A DNA stretch of 64,000 bases from UBA2031 sp037189985. GTDB taxonomy: Bacteria > Pseudomonadota > Gammaproteobacteria > Pseudomonadales > Moraxellaceae. Position numbers and translations under genes: made by a program. Below the pieces are notes generated by a model that saw nothing but the letters and a program-made list of their open reading frames with translations, made no database searches and had not been told where the DNA came from. The stretch spans positions 196,796 to 260,795 of the forward strand of contig JBBCJX010000014.1 in assembly GCA_037189985.1 (NCBI GenBank), read 5' to 3'. Below are positions 8,104 through 16,033 of this stretch, in pieces. Within the stretch, counting starts at the first letter, position 1. Every line of letters begins with the position of its first letter.

Positions 8104-8268
8104 ATGGCATCACCCAATTACGCCTACGAAAAAAGACAGAAAGAACTCACACGCAAACGCAAGAAAGAAGAAAAACTGAAGCAGAAAGCTGAAAACAAGG
8201 AAAAGACCGAGCCGGAAACACCAGAAACCGGTGATATCAACGAAAGCAACGCTGACACATCCGACTGA
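8104..8268 (+). CDS. Small highly charged protein
   Basis: 54 residues (MASPNYAYEKRQKELTRKRK at the start, Glu/Asp/Thr-rich at the end). Almost half of the residues are Lys, Arg or Glu. The N-terminal half is a single amphipathic charged helix and the tail is acidic and probably disordered. It begins 28 nt after the pseudouridine-synthase-like gene and ends 30 nt before the SGNH hydrolase gene, so it may be co-transcribed. Similar tiny basic proteins next to this synthase homologue occur in other Gammaproteobacteria to my memory, which would make an RNA- or ribosome-binding role reasonable but unproven. Confidence 0.65.
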   Translation: MASPNYAYEKRQKELTRKRKKEEKLKQKAENKEKTEPETPETGDINESNADTSD

Positions 8269-8298
8269 AATTCCCTCCCTCGTATGAGGAGCAACATC

Positions 8299-9018
8299 AT
8301 GCGGCACCACATTGCAACGATAGGCCTGGGCCCCTTGCTGCTGCTGCAAGGCATGTATGTGCGACGCGTAACACCTCGCCTGCCCGAGCCCGACGGTCCT
8401 CGCAGTGGTGTATCAGGCTCGGGCTCGCCCTTGCGACTGCTGATCGTGGGAGACTCTGCTGCCGCCGGTGTGGGCGCCTCCTCGCAAGAGGCAGCATTGG
8501 CCGGGCGGCTGGCTTCTGCACTCTCCCCCCACTTCAGTCTTTCATGGGAGCTGGAAGCAAAGACGGGGCGCACGACAGAGGAAACGCTGCATTATCTGGA
8601 AGCATTGCCTGAGCGCGAAGTCGATATCGTCATCACATCACTCGGCGTGAACGATGTCACCGGCCAATGCTCGCTGAAGAAATGGCTGGCCCTACAGGAA
8701 AAGCTCGTACAGCTGCTGCACACCCGTTTCCGCGCAAACCATGTATTTCTTTCCGCACTACCGCCCGTGCATCTCTTTCCTGTGCTGCCACAACCCTTGC
8801 GCTGGTATCTGGGTGCACAGGCAATGCGCTTCAACACAGCACTGGCCGCCTGGGCAGAACTGCAGGAGCGCTGCAGCTTTGTGCCGCTGCAGTTCCCTCT
8901 GGAGCCCTCACTCATGGCCACGGACGGATTTCATCCGGGGCCTGGTGCCTACGAGATATGGGCCGGGCATCTGGCCGGCAAGGTACGTACGCTACAACCA
9001 GCAATGGTCACCAGCTGA
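8299..9018 (+). CDS. SGNH/GDSL-type esterase
   Basis: 239 residues. After a hydrophobic N-terminus (IATIGLGPLLLLQGMYV, signal anchor or signal peptide) come the family blocks: VGDSAAAGVG with the catalytic Ser (block I), SLGVNDVTG with the Asn of block III, and DGFHPG with the Asp and His of block V. These enzymes hydrolyse acyl esters, often lipids or acetylated sugars, typically in the periplasm. The ATG at 8299 has AGGAG 7 nt upstream; the ATG at 8284 contains that ribosome site and is less likely. Confidence 0.88.
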   Translation: MRHHIATIGLGPLLLLQGMYVRRVTPRLPEPDGPRSGVSGSGSPLRLLIVGDSAAAGVGASSQEAALAGRLASALSPHFSLSWELEAKTGRTTEETLHYLEALPEREVDIVITSLGVNDVTGQCSLKKWLALQEKLVQLLHTRFRANHVFLSALPPVHLFPVLPQPLRWYLGAQAMRFNTALAAWAELQERCSFVPLQFPLEPSLMATDGFHPGPGAYEIWAGHLAGKVRTLQPAMVTS

Positions 9019-9035
9019 AACCGTACAGCACACCC

Positions 9036-10043
9036 TCACTCGTCCGTCATGCTGCACTCTGCATGATCAGGTTCACGCTTGCAGCGCACGCGCTTTAGCA
9101 GCGACATCATTGACTTGTCGTAGTAGCCCGCCTTGGTCAGGTGGATACGCAACTCGCGCATGACCTTTTCATAGCCGTCACGCTCACTGAGTGGCACATT
9201 CATCCAGTGCTTGGGGTCAACTTCCCGCTCTACATTGCGGATGATTCCAAAAAAACGCGGGACTTGCTGTGCAATGAGCGCTCGGCTGCGCAAACCGAAA
9301 TCTGCCGGAAATTTTTCGCTGCGGATCAGGAGCTGGGCTGTCACCTGCACTACGGGATAACGTGCAATGCCGCCCTTGCTGCCCAATCCCTTGTACAACT
9401 CAAGGGCGTTGTAGCCGACGATGGGCGCAAACACGATATCCACCTGGCCATTGTTGAATTTTCCCGCAAAATTGGTGATGTCCGATGCCACCGGCTGCGC
9501 GCCCACCATCTTGGCAACCTCGGCCTGGGATTTGTCCCAGTCCAGTACTGCCACTTTCTTGCCAGCGGCCTTTGCCATGGAATTGATATTGCGATCATTG
9601 ACAAAGGCATAGGCGGCGCCCAGCGGCACTGCACCGGCAAATTCGTAAGGACCGTTGATCATGCGCCTGGTCAGGCGCGGGTCCGCCAGCAAGTCGATCA
9701 CATTGCGCATGTGGGTGTAACTGGGTATCGCGCCGATGGAATCGATGGAACCGGTAAAAGGCACAAACTGACGCGCGCGTAAGCCACTCATCATCGCACC
9801 GTCACATTGCCCGGCCTTGAAATCCTCCATGGCCACGCGCTCGTCGACATAGGGCCGCAACTCAAGCTCCGCACCCCAGCCCCGCGCTGTCAGCGCGTAA
9901 TCCCGCATCGTGCTGAAACCCTCACCTTGAGCACCCAGAGGGTCCCACACACAGATAACCTGTTTCGCCTGCACCGTCGCTGTGCACACGATGCTGAATA
10001 TCGCCAGCCATAGCGGCACATGCCGCGATGATGAGTATCTCAT
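9036..10043 (-). CDS. Periplasmic putative solute-binding protein (DUF6091-like)
   Basis: 335 residues. An N-terminal signal peptide ends at VQA-KQV. The body resembles TRAP/ABC-type binding proteins: KQVICVWDPLGAQGEGF, GAELELRPYVDERVAMEDFKAGQCDGAMMSGLRARQF, a hinge-like FVNDRNINSMAKAAGKKVAVLDWD, and KFNNGQVDIVFAPIVGYNALEL. Related proteins in Pseudomonas are called putative solute-binding proteins of DUF6091. No permease gene is adjacent, so the ligand and partner are unknown. I choose ATG 10043 because the next upstream start, 10076, sits 3 nt after a strong hairpin that would hide its ribosome site. Confidence 0.75.
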   Translation of the reverse strand: MRYSSSRHVPLWLAIFSIVCTATVQAKQVICVWDPLGAQGEGFSTMRDYALTARGWGAELELRPYVDERVAMEDFKAGQCDGAMMSGLRARQFVPFTGSIDSIGAIPSYTHMRNVIDLLADPRLTRRMINGPYEFAGAVPLGAAYAFVNDRNINSMAKAAGKKVAVLDWDKSQAEVAKMVGAQPVASDITNFAGKFNNGQVDIVFAPIVGYNALELYKGLGSKGGIARYPVVQVTAQLLIRSEKFPADFGLRSRALIAQQVPRFFGIIRNVEREVDPKHWMNVPLSERDGYEKVMRELRIHLTKAGYYDKSMMSLLKRVRCKREPDHAECSMTDE

Positions 10044-10079
10044 TGGCACTTTCGTCCCTGTTTTTATGTATTGCATCGA

Positions 10080-10106
10080 CACGGAGTTCCGCAAGGGAAC
10101 TCCGTG
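10080..10106. repeat. Perfect 11-bp inverted repeat upstream of binding-protein gene
   Basis: CACGGAGTTCC-GCAAG-GGAACTCCGTG. It lies 37 bp upstream of the 10043 start, in its probable 5' leader or promoter. There is no T run, so a protein operator or an RNA stem affecting translation is more likely than a terminator. Confidence 0.6.
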
Positions 10107-10232
10107 CTCCCGTATGGCGGCGCCACTTTTAACACGCAGCCTGTCTGCAAAGAAAAGAACAGCGACGTCATTTGTCGGTATGAAAGTTTCAAGCAATAAA
10201 GCTGTCTTATCCGGTCACTGAATCCCTTAAAC

Positions 10233-10252
10233 ACACCGTACACCCACGGTGT
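10233..10252. promoter_or_regulatory. Inverted repeat upstream of acyl-CoA synthetase gene
   Basis: ACACCGT-N6-ACGGTGT, with a third related ACACCGGTG word at 10260-10268. The group lies about 90-120 bp before the synthetase start in the 310-bp divergent gap 10044-10353 and looks like an operator for a dimeric regulator. Identity of the regulator unknown. Confidence 0.4.
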
Positions 10253-10353
10253 ATCGACACACCGGTGATAATCCTTTATTAGAAACGGACCTTCGTCCTG
10301 TTTCTCACCAGGACCTCCCGCATAAAAACAACCACCCTCAAGAGGAGCCTCTC

Positions 10354-12045
10354 ATGACGACCGGACAGGTGAACGAGCGCTACGAATCTCCACTGGCCGC
10401 ACTGGCACGACACCTTGCCGCGACACCGGACAAGGTCTGCTTCGTACAACCATTGGGTGGGGGAAAAATACGCGAATACACCTGGCGCGAGGTGGACGAT
10501 GAGGCCCGACGCATGGCGTCCCATTTGCAGACACTTGGCCTTCCGGCAGGAAGCCACATTGCCCTTTTCTCCAAGAACTGTGCCGAATGGATACTGTGTG
10601 ACCTTGCCATCTGGATGGCAGGCCATGTCAGCGTCCCGCTTTATCCGACACTGGCTGCCGGCACAATTCGCCAGATTCTTGAACACAGCGAGGCAAAATT
10701 CATTTTCGTGGGCAAGCTGGATGACTGGGACAGCATGAAATCCGGCATACCGACAGAGCTGCCTGCCATCGCCTTCTCGCTGGCACCGGAAGACGCCCGC
10801 CAGCGCCATCCCGTTTGGAGTGACGTGGTCGCCCGCGAAAAACCTCTCGCGGATATCGCATCACCCTCCGCAAACCAGCTTGCCACCATCATCTACACCT
10901 CCGGTACGACGGGCATGCCCAAAGGGGTGATGCACGATTTTTCGCACATGGCCGTCATTGGTGTTCGTGCCGGTGAAATCTATGGCATGTCAGCGGATGA
11001 TCGCGTGATTTCCTATCTGCCGCTTTCACATGTCGCCGAACGCTGTGCCGTGGAGTTGGCCATGTTGTACAACGGCATGAAGGTTTTCTTTGCAGAGTCG
11101 CTGGAAACTTTTGCTGCCGACATCCAGCGTGCACGGCCCACCGTGTTTTTTGCCGTGCCGCGCATCTGGAGCAAGTTCTACCAGAAGGTCAGCGAAAAAC
11201 TGCCGCCCAAGAAACTGCAACGCCTGCTGCGCATACCACTGCTGGGTGGCCTCATACGGCGTAAGCTGCTGAGCGCACTGGGATTGGACCAGTGCCGTCT
11301 TGCGCTTTCAGGCGCCGCCGCGCTCTCGCCCGAGCTCATCGGCTGGTACAACCGCCTTGGCCTGGAAATCCTCGAGGTCTATGGCATGACGGAAAACATG
11401 GCCTGGTCGCACACCACACGCCCGGGTGACCAGCATATCGGCTATGTCGGCAAGCCCAATCCCGGCGTGGAGTGTCGCCTTGCCGAAAATGGCGAAATCC
11501 TGGTGAAAAGCCCCGGCAGCATGCTGGGCTATTACAAGGAACCACAAATGACGACAGATGCTTTCATTGACGGTGTCTGGCTGCGTACCGGCGATAAGGG
11601 CGTGATCGACCGCGACGGTCGCCTGCGCATCACCGGACGCATCAAGGAAATTTTCAAGACCAGCAAAGGAAAATACGTAGCGCCCGCACCCATCGAGAAC
11701 AAGCTCGTGGGTCTGCGCGGCATAGAGCTGGTCAGCGTGGTCGGTGACAACATGTCGCAACCCATTGCACTCATCAACCTCACCCCGGAAGAAAGAGAAC
11801 GCCTGACCGACAAGCAGGAGCGGACACACTTCACACAGGAACTGGAAAAGCTGCGCACGCAGGTCAATGAAGAACTGGACCCGCATGAACAGCTCGCAGC
11901 CCTGATCGTCGTCAAGGAGCCATGGACTGTGGAAAACGGCATCATCACGCCCACCCTCAAGATCAAGCGCAACGAGCTGGAAAAGCATTACGCCACGCCC
12001 ATGGCGGTATGGCAGGACAGCAAGGGCGTGGTCTGGGAAAGCTGA
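10354..12045 (+). CDS. Long-chain fatty-acid--CoA ligase (AMP-binding, FadD15-like)
   Basis: 563 residues. An adenylate-forming enzyme that activates fatty acids with ATP and CoA. The phosphate-binding loop IIYTSGTTGMPKG lies near residues 180-192, YGMTE marks the adenine-binding motif, and the hinge and core motifs WLRTGDKGVIDRDGRLRITGRIKE and FKTSKGKYVAPAPIE are the long-chain (FACS/bubblegum-type) pattern. The C-terminal lysine region (TLKIKRNELEKHYA) is present. The ATG at 10354 follows AGGAG; the longer frame from 10249 has no ribosome site. It may activate products of the nearby oxidases and hydrolases. Confidence 0.9.
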   Translation: MTTGQVNERYESPLAALARHLAATPDKVCFVQPLGGGKIREYTWREVDDEARRMASHLQTLGLPAGSHIALFSKNCAEWILCDLAIWMAGHVSVPLYPTLAAGTIRQILEHSEAKFIFVGKLDDWDSMKSGIPTELPAIAFSLAPEDARQRHPVWSDVVAREKPLADIASPSANQLATIIYTSGTTGMPKGVMHDFSHMAVIGVRAGEIYGMSADDRVISYLPLSHVAERCAVELAMLYNGMKVFFAESLETFAADIQRARPTVFFAVPRIWSKFYQKVSEKLPPKKLQRLLRIPLLGGLIRRKLLSALGLDQCRLALSGAAALSPELIGWYNRLGLEILEVYGMTENMAWSHTTRPGDQHIGYVGKPNPGVECRLAENGEILVKSPGSMLGYYKEPQMTTDAFIDGVWLRTGDKGVIDRDGRLRITGRIKEIFKTSKGKYVAPAPIENKLVGLRGIELVSVVGDNMSQPIALINLTPEERERLTDKQERTHFTQELEKLRTQVNEELDPHEQLAALIVVKEPWTVENGIITPTLKIKRNELEKHYATPMAVWQDSKGVVWES

Positions 12046-12060
12046 GCCTTTCAACCGGGC

Positions 12061-12090
12061 CGGGAGGGATTGCACTAGCAATCCCTCCCG
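12061..12090. terminator. Strong stem-loop after acyl-CoA synthetase gene
   Basis: CGGGAGGGATTGC-ACTA-GCAATCCCTCCCG, a perfect 13-bp stem 15 nt after the stop codon. No T run follows, so it may act as a terminator with help or as a 3'-end stabiliser. Confidence 0.5.
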
Positions 12091-12259
12091 CGTCATCACA
12101 AAAGTCCGGCTACCTTCGACTCTCTGGCTTTTTTCTGCCCCGGTGATATGGTGTCCGGACCGGCACTTGCGCCGGCAATGGAACCCAGCATGCTCATCCG
12201 CCCCGTCATGATCGCGCCCTGCCACCACCGCCTCGCGGATGGTGAGACACTGGCCGCCC

Positions 12260-12323
12260 GCCGGGTGAGCTCGGGAACCCCAGACTAAAGGGGTCCGCCG
12301 CGCCACCCGGCAAGGGGGCGCGG
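12260..12323 (+). ncRNA. Candidate pseudoknot leader of rnk
   Basis: In the 338-bp gap 12046-12384. GCCGGGTG (12260-12267) pairs perfectly with CACCCGGC (12304-12311). Inside lies a hairpin ACCCC (12277-12281) / GGGGT (12290-12294). CCGCGCC (12298-12304) pairs perfectly with GGCGCGG (12317-12323), crossing the first stem in H-type pseudoknot order; the two long stems share only base 12304. A pyrimidine-rich tract follows. A structured rnk leader has been described in other proteobacteria, as I recall; this copy was not compared with it. Confidence 0.45.
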
Positions 12324-12384
12324 TCCTGCCGCTTCTTCCTTTCCTTCGCGCCCCGGACTCCTCCACTCCATGGAGGCTGTACGC

Positions 12385-12783
12385 ATGAGCTCACCACACG
12401 AAACTCCCGACGAAAAACCCGGGATCATTCTTTCCCGGACCGATTACGAACGACTGGACCGCCTGATTTCAGGGCTGACACCTGCGCGACGCGAGGAACT
12501 TGCCGGACTGCAGGAGGAGCTGGACCGCGCAGAGCTGGTCGAGCCCGATGCCTTGCCCGCCAGCGTGGTTCGCCTGGGCAGCGAGGTCCGCTTCCGCAAC
12601 GAGGACAGTGGTGAAGAGCTGAGCCGGCGTTTGGGCTTTCCGGCAGACACTCCCGGTGCCACCGAAACCGTCTCCATCCTGTCACCGGCCGGTGCCGCGC
12701 TACTGGGCCTGTCTGTAGGCCAGACCATCAACTGGCAGGTCGGCGACAAACAGGTCAGCCTGCGCATTCTCGCCGTGGGCTGA
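12385..12783 (+). CDS. rnk: Nucleoside diphosphate kinase regulator Rnk (GreA/GreB-fold)
   Basis: 132 residues, family length. A short N-terminal helical hairpin (RTDYERLDRLISGLTPARREELAGLQEELDRAELVEPDALP) precedes the FKBP-like GreA/GreB C-terminal domain (VVRLGSEVRFRNEDSGEELSRRLGFP, VSILSPAGAALLGLSVGQTINWQVGDKQVSLRILAV). Rnk binds RNA polymerase near the secondary channel but, with its short coil, lacks Gre-type transcript cleavage. The ATG at 12385 has GGAGG 8 nt upstream; the ATG at 12370 contains that site. The long structured leader before it suggests post-initiation control. Confidence 0.9.
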   Translation: MSSPHETPDEKPGIILSRTDYERLDRLISGLTPARREELAGLQEELDRAELVEPDALPASVVRLGSEVRFRNEDSGEELSRRLGFPADTPGATETVSILSPAGAALLGLSVGQTINWQVGDKQVSLRILAVG

Positions 12784-12837
12784 TCATCGCGTAGTAATAC
12801 GTATTGGCCAGCGTGAAAGCCTCCGTATCATGCTCGG

Positions 12838-12864
12838 GACGGGCCTTATGGCCCGTCTTCTTTC
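12838..12864 (+). terminator. Intrinsic terminator of rnk
   Basis: GACGGGCC-TTAT-GGCCCGTC followed by TTCTTTC: an 8-bp GC-rich stem with a tetraloop. Confidence 0.8.
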
Positions 12865-12887
12865 ATGAAACGGAATTCGGGATTCCC

Positions 12888-13784
12888 ATGTCGCCAGTCT
12901 CTTTCTTCAATGCCATCACAATCCTGTTTGCCAGCCTTTTCCTCCCTGCCCATGCCTTTGCCGAAGCTCCTGCACCAACCGCCCAGGAAAATGCGCTGAA
13001 CGCAGCTTATGAGGCAGCAGGAAATGCCCTGCAAAAAGGAGATATCAGTCTGCGTGACCAAGCCACGCTCTCCCTTCCGGAAGGATTCGGCTTCGTGCCG
13101 GAAAAAGAGGCGCGCCAGCTTCTGACCACCATGGGGAATACCGTGGGTAAGGAATTGGTCGGCATGATCTTTCCTCTCGACGGCGGCAACTGGTTCATCG
13201 TGACGTCTTATGAAAAATCCGGCTTCATCAAGGACGACGATGCACGGGACTGGGATGCAGCAGAGCTGCTGAAATCACTTAGAGCAGGCACCGACGAAAG
13301 CAACAAGGAACGCCAGAAGCGTGGCATCCCTGAAATGGAAATCATTGGCTGGGTGGAAAAACCCAGCTATGACGCCGTACAGAATCGCCTGGTGTGGTCG
13401 CTGGAGTCCCGCGACAAGGGCGAACCTGACTCGCCTCACAACGGCATCAACTACAACACCTATGCACTGGGCCGCGAAGGCTATATCAGCATGAACCTTG
13501 TCACCGCCAAGGAGTTCATCGAGGAAGAAAAGCCGCTCGCACGGGACCTTTTGGCCAGACTGCATTTCCATGAAGGCAAGCGGTATGCGGACTTCAATCC
13601 GGCGACCGATCACGTTGCCGAGTACGGGCTTGCCGCTCTGGTCGGTGGCGTGGCTGCGAAAAAACTGGGCGTGCTGGCGATTGTTGCCGCTTTCTTTGCC
13701 AAGTTCGCCAAGCTTTTTGTCGTTGGCGGCATTGCCATACTGGCTGGCGCACGCAAGTTCCTGAGCCGCAACAAGGCTGACTGA
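12888..13784 (+). CDS. DUF2167 family membrane protein
   Basis: 298 residues. A signal peptide (to HAFAEA) precedes a large exported domain with the DUF2167 pattern: LPEGFGFVPEKEARQLLTTMGN, GMIFPLDGGNWFIVTSYEKSGFIKDDDARDWDAAELL, RGIPEMEIIGWVEKPSYDAVQNRLVWSLE, INYNTYALGREGYISMNLVT. The C-terminus carries two hydrophobic segments near residues 248-290 that anchor it in the inner membrane, then a basic tail. Function is unknown; relatives occur widely in Proteobacteria. The ATG at 12888 gives a clean signal peptide. Confidence 0.88.
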   Translation: MSPVSFFNAITILFASLFLPAHAFAEAPAPTAQENALNAAYEAAGNALQKGDISLRDQATLSLPEGFGFVPEKEARQLLTTMGNTVGKELVGMIFPLDGGNWFIVTSYEKSGFIKDDDARDWDAAELLKSLRAGTDESNKERQKRGIPEMEIIGWVEKPSYDAVQNRLVWSLESRDKGEPDSPHNGINYNTYALGREGYISMNLVTAKEFIEEEKPLARDLLARLHFHEGKRYADFNPATDHVAEYGLAALVGGVAAKKLGVLAIVAAFFAKFAKLFVVGGIAILAGARKFLSRNKAD

Positions 13785-13790
13785 CCCTGG

Positions 13791-13830
13791 GGCAAGGCCC
13801 TCTGCCTGCCTCCAGACAGAGGGCCTTGCC
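13791..13830. terminator. Long stem-loop after DUF2167 gene
   Basis: GGCAAGGCCCTCTG / CAGAGGGCCTTGCC, 14 perfect base pairs with a 12-nt loop, 6 nt after the stop codon. No T run. Confidence 0.5.
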
Positions 13831-13834
13831 ACCA

Positions 13835-14488
13835 ATGCACCAAAACCGGAAACAGATCACACTTTCAGATGCTGGCAGCACTGAAGCAGCGCAGCAGAAT
13901 GGCATGAGCCACGCCCGTCACCTGTATGCCCCTGCCCTTCACGCCCGCACTGCCGCTCAAGATTTTCCAAACCAAAACAGTCAGTTAACCGATATCAATC
14001 CCGACCGCATCCTCATACGGACGGTAGAGCCAAGTAATGGCATGGCTTTCGCTTTGGTCTGCAGCAAGGATGAAGTGGCTCAAGGACGTGCGCCAAGCGG
14101 AAGAGAGGAGGGAGAAATGTCCCTTGCCATGACCCCACAGCAGAACAGCGGCAGTTTTGCCCTGCAATCCAGGCTCTTCATCAGCATGAAGCGCGCCGGA
14201 CGTGTCATTGATCTGGTCTGGTTCCAGCAAAGTGCCGAATACGCCCGAGCCGTATTGAGCACAGGCGACAACATGCCCGATACGGAAGTGCGTGACATCG
14301 CCGCCAAGCTGCGCCAGTTGCTGGGCAGCTACCTCAATCAGGACCAGAACAAGGTTGCCGTGCTGCCCGTTGCCCGTGCCGTTCCCTCCCCGGAACCAGT
14401 GGCAACTGCAACGGTCGTCACACCAGCCGCAGAACAGGCCGAGGACGAGCACCCGGAGATGGATCGCCACCTGACCAGCCTGCGCTGA
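13835..14488 (+). CDS. Hypothetical protein
   Basis: 217 residues, unrecognised. The first 75 residues and the last 40 (Pro/Ala/Glu-rich, PSPEPVATATVVTPAAEQAEDEHPE) look disordered; the middle (GSFALQSRLFISMKRAGRVIDLVWFQQSAEYARAVLSTGDNMPDTEVRDIAAKLRQLLGSYL) looks like a small folded domain. The start is uncertain: 13835 (ATG) lies next to the preceding hairpin and has no ribosome site; 13904 is an alternative. It is convergent with the META-domain lipoprotein gene. Confidence 0.5.
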   Translation: MHQNRKQITLSDAGSTEAAQQNGMSHARHLYAPALHARTAAQDFPNQNSQLTDINPDRILIRTVEPSNGMAFALVCSKDEVAQGRAPSGREEGEMSLAMTPQQNSGSFALQSRLFISMKRAGRVIDLVWFQQSAEYARAVLSTGDNMPDTEVRDIAAKLRQLLGSYLNQDQNKVAVLPVARAVPSPEPVATATVVTPAAEQAEDEHPEMDRHLTSLR

Positions 14489-14514
14489 ACCCGGTGGAGC
14501 GCCCCCGCCCTGCC

Positions 14515-14979
14515 TCACGGCATCGCGGGAGTTTCTGTCTGCGTGCTCACCCGGTAGCGGGCAAGCACGATGTCGATGGGATTGAGCAGGCTCAGCACTC
14601 CCTCCCTGATGCGGTAGCGCGATGCCCCCTCCATGGCCCTGATGACCTGACGCTCGCGCGCCGCAAGCTCCGGTGGGCATTGCATGCGAGTAGCTGCAAG
14701 CGGGCCGATCCGCAACATCGGTGAGCGGTGCTGATAATCTCCCGCCAGTTGGTTACAGCCTGCATAGGCGCGGATATGGGCATCCTGCTGCAACAGCAGC
14801 GTGAAACGCTGCCCGGTCTCGGGCTGCTGGAAGGGCTCACCGTTCAGTTCCAGCAACTCCCATTGCGTTCCTGTCAGCCGCGGCTCCCACATTGGGAGCA
14901 AGCTCTGGCAGCCCGCCAGCCACATGCAGCCCGCCAGCACGCAGGCAAACTGCAAGTACCTCAGCCCCACCCTCTTCAT
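14515..14979 (-). CDS. META domain lipoprotein (HslJ-like)
   Basis: 154 residues. A lipoprotein signal ends in LAGC (Cys near residue 24). The mature part is a META domain: LTGTQWELLELNGEPFQQPETGQRFTLLLQQDAHIRAYAGCNQLAGDY, with the typical GCNxxxGxY signature, then LRIGPLAATRMQCPP. HslJ in E. coli is an outer-membrane-associated protein linked to heat shock and novobiocin resistance. The final 40 residues are a strand-rich extension. Confidence 0.87.
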   Translation of the reverse strand: MKRVGLRYLQFACVLAGCMWLAGCQSLLPMWEPRLTGTQWELLELNGEPFQQPETGQRFTLLLQQDAHIRAYAGCNQLAGDYQHRSPMLRIGPLAATRMQCPPELAARERQVIRAMEGASRYRIREGVLSLLNPIDIVLARYRVSTQTETPAMP

Positions 14980-15098
14980 GTCTGCCTTGCCTCGAATTAT
15001 TCAGCGCCGGTTGAACGCGATAGTATCGCCTCCTGCCCCCAGGGCCTGTCATCCCTACAAGGCCCGGGCCACCAAAGATGATCTGGAGGACACCGCTC

Positions 15099-15923
15099 AT
15101 GCACTGCATCCGGCGATTTTGCCTGGCATGCGGCCTCGCGCTGCTAGCCCTGCCCGCACTGGCTGAAATCCGCAGCCGTGAAATCCCCTATCAGGCTGCC
15201 GACGGCACACGGCTCGTGGCCTGGTATGCCTGGGACGACAGCATCACCGGCAAGCGTCCGGGCATCGTTGTCGTGCACGAATGGTGGGGCCTGAATGACT
15301 ATGCCCGCCGACGCGCCCGGGAACTGGCCGGGCTGGGCTATGCCGCACTGGCCATCGACATGTACGGGGACGGCAAACACACCACCCATGCCCATGAAGC
15401 CAAGGCGATGATGACCACGGTGGCAAGTGACAGCAAAGTCTCGTACGCACGCGCACTTGCCGGACTGGAATTGTTGAAAGCACAACCGGAAGTGGATGTC
15501 ACCAAAGTAGCGGCCATCGGCTACTGCTTTGGCGGCAAGATCGTGCTCGACATGGCACGACAAGGCATGGATCTCGCAGGCGTGGTGAGTTTTCACGGCG
15601 CACTTGCCACAGCTACACCTGCACAGAAAGGCAAGGTGAAAGCAAAGGTACTGGTCCTCAACGGAGAGGCCGACCACTTTGTTCCTGCCAGCGACATCAG
15701 CAAGCTGAAGCAGGAAATGCAGGATGCGGCGGTTGATTTCACCTTCGTGAACTACCCGGATGCCAAACATGCATTCACCAGCCCCGATGCTGACCGCCTG
15801 GGCCGCGAAAACGATATGGACATCGCCTACAACGCCGCCGCCGACAAGGCATCCTGGCAAAGAATGCAGGAGTTCTTCAGCCGCCTTTTCCAGAACCACG
15901 CGGGGAAGCACAAGAAGAACTGA
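15099..15923 (+). CDS. Exported dienelactone hydrolase family protein
   Basis: 274 residues. A signal peptide ends near LAEIRS, so the enzyme is periplasmic. The alpha/beta-hydrolase core has GIVVVHEWWGLNDYARRRARELAGLGYAALAIDMYG, the nucleophile motif GYCFGG with Cys-143, a VLNGEADHFVPA strand with the Asp, and the catalytic His in YPDAKHAFT. This matches the Cys-His-Asp dienelactone hydrolase triad. Substrate unknown; hydrolysis of small lactones or esters is likely. The ATG at 15099 has GGAGG upstream, 9 nt away. Confidence 0.9.
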   Translation: MHCIRRFCLACGLALLALPALAEIRSREIPYQAADGTRLVAWYAWDDSITGKRPGIVVVHEWWGLNDYARRRARELAGLGYAALAIDMYGDGKHTTHAHEAKAMMTTVASDSKVSYARALAGLELLKAQPEVDVTKVAAIGYCFGGKIVLDMARQGMDLAGVVSFHGALATATPAQKGKVKAKVLVLNGEADHFVPASDISKLKQEMQDAAVDFTFVNYPDAKHAFTSPDADRLGRENDMDIAYNAAADKASWQRMQEFFSRLFQNHAGKHKKN

Positions 15924-16033
15924 ATCATGCCGAAGCGGGAACTGGCAGATGACACGACAAAGGCTGGTTCCCGCACAGCACCACCTTCAGGACATCCGGA
16001 AAATCCGGAGAGCGCACAGGAGCGCCGTTAGCC

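Noticed and set aside
12178..12288. Short ORF in the rnk leader
   Set aside because: It has no ribosome site and overlaps the pseudoknot stems; the structure explains the sequence better.
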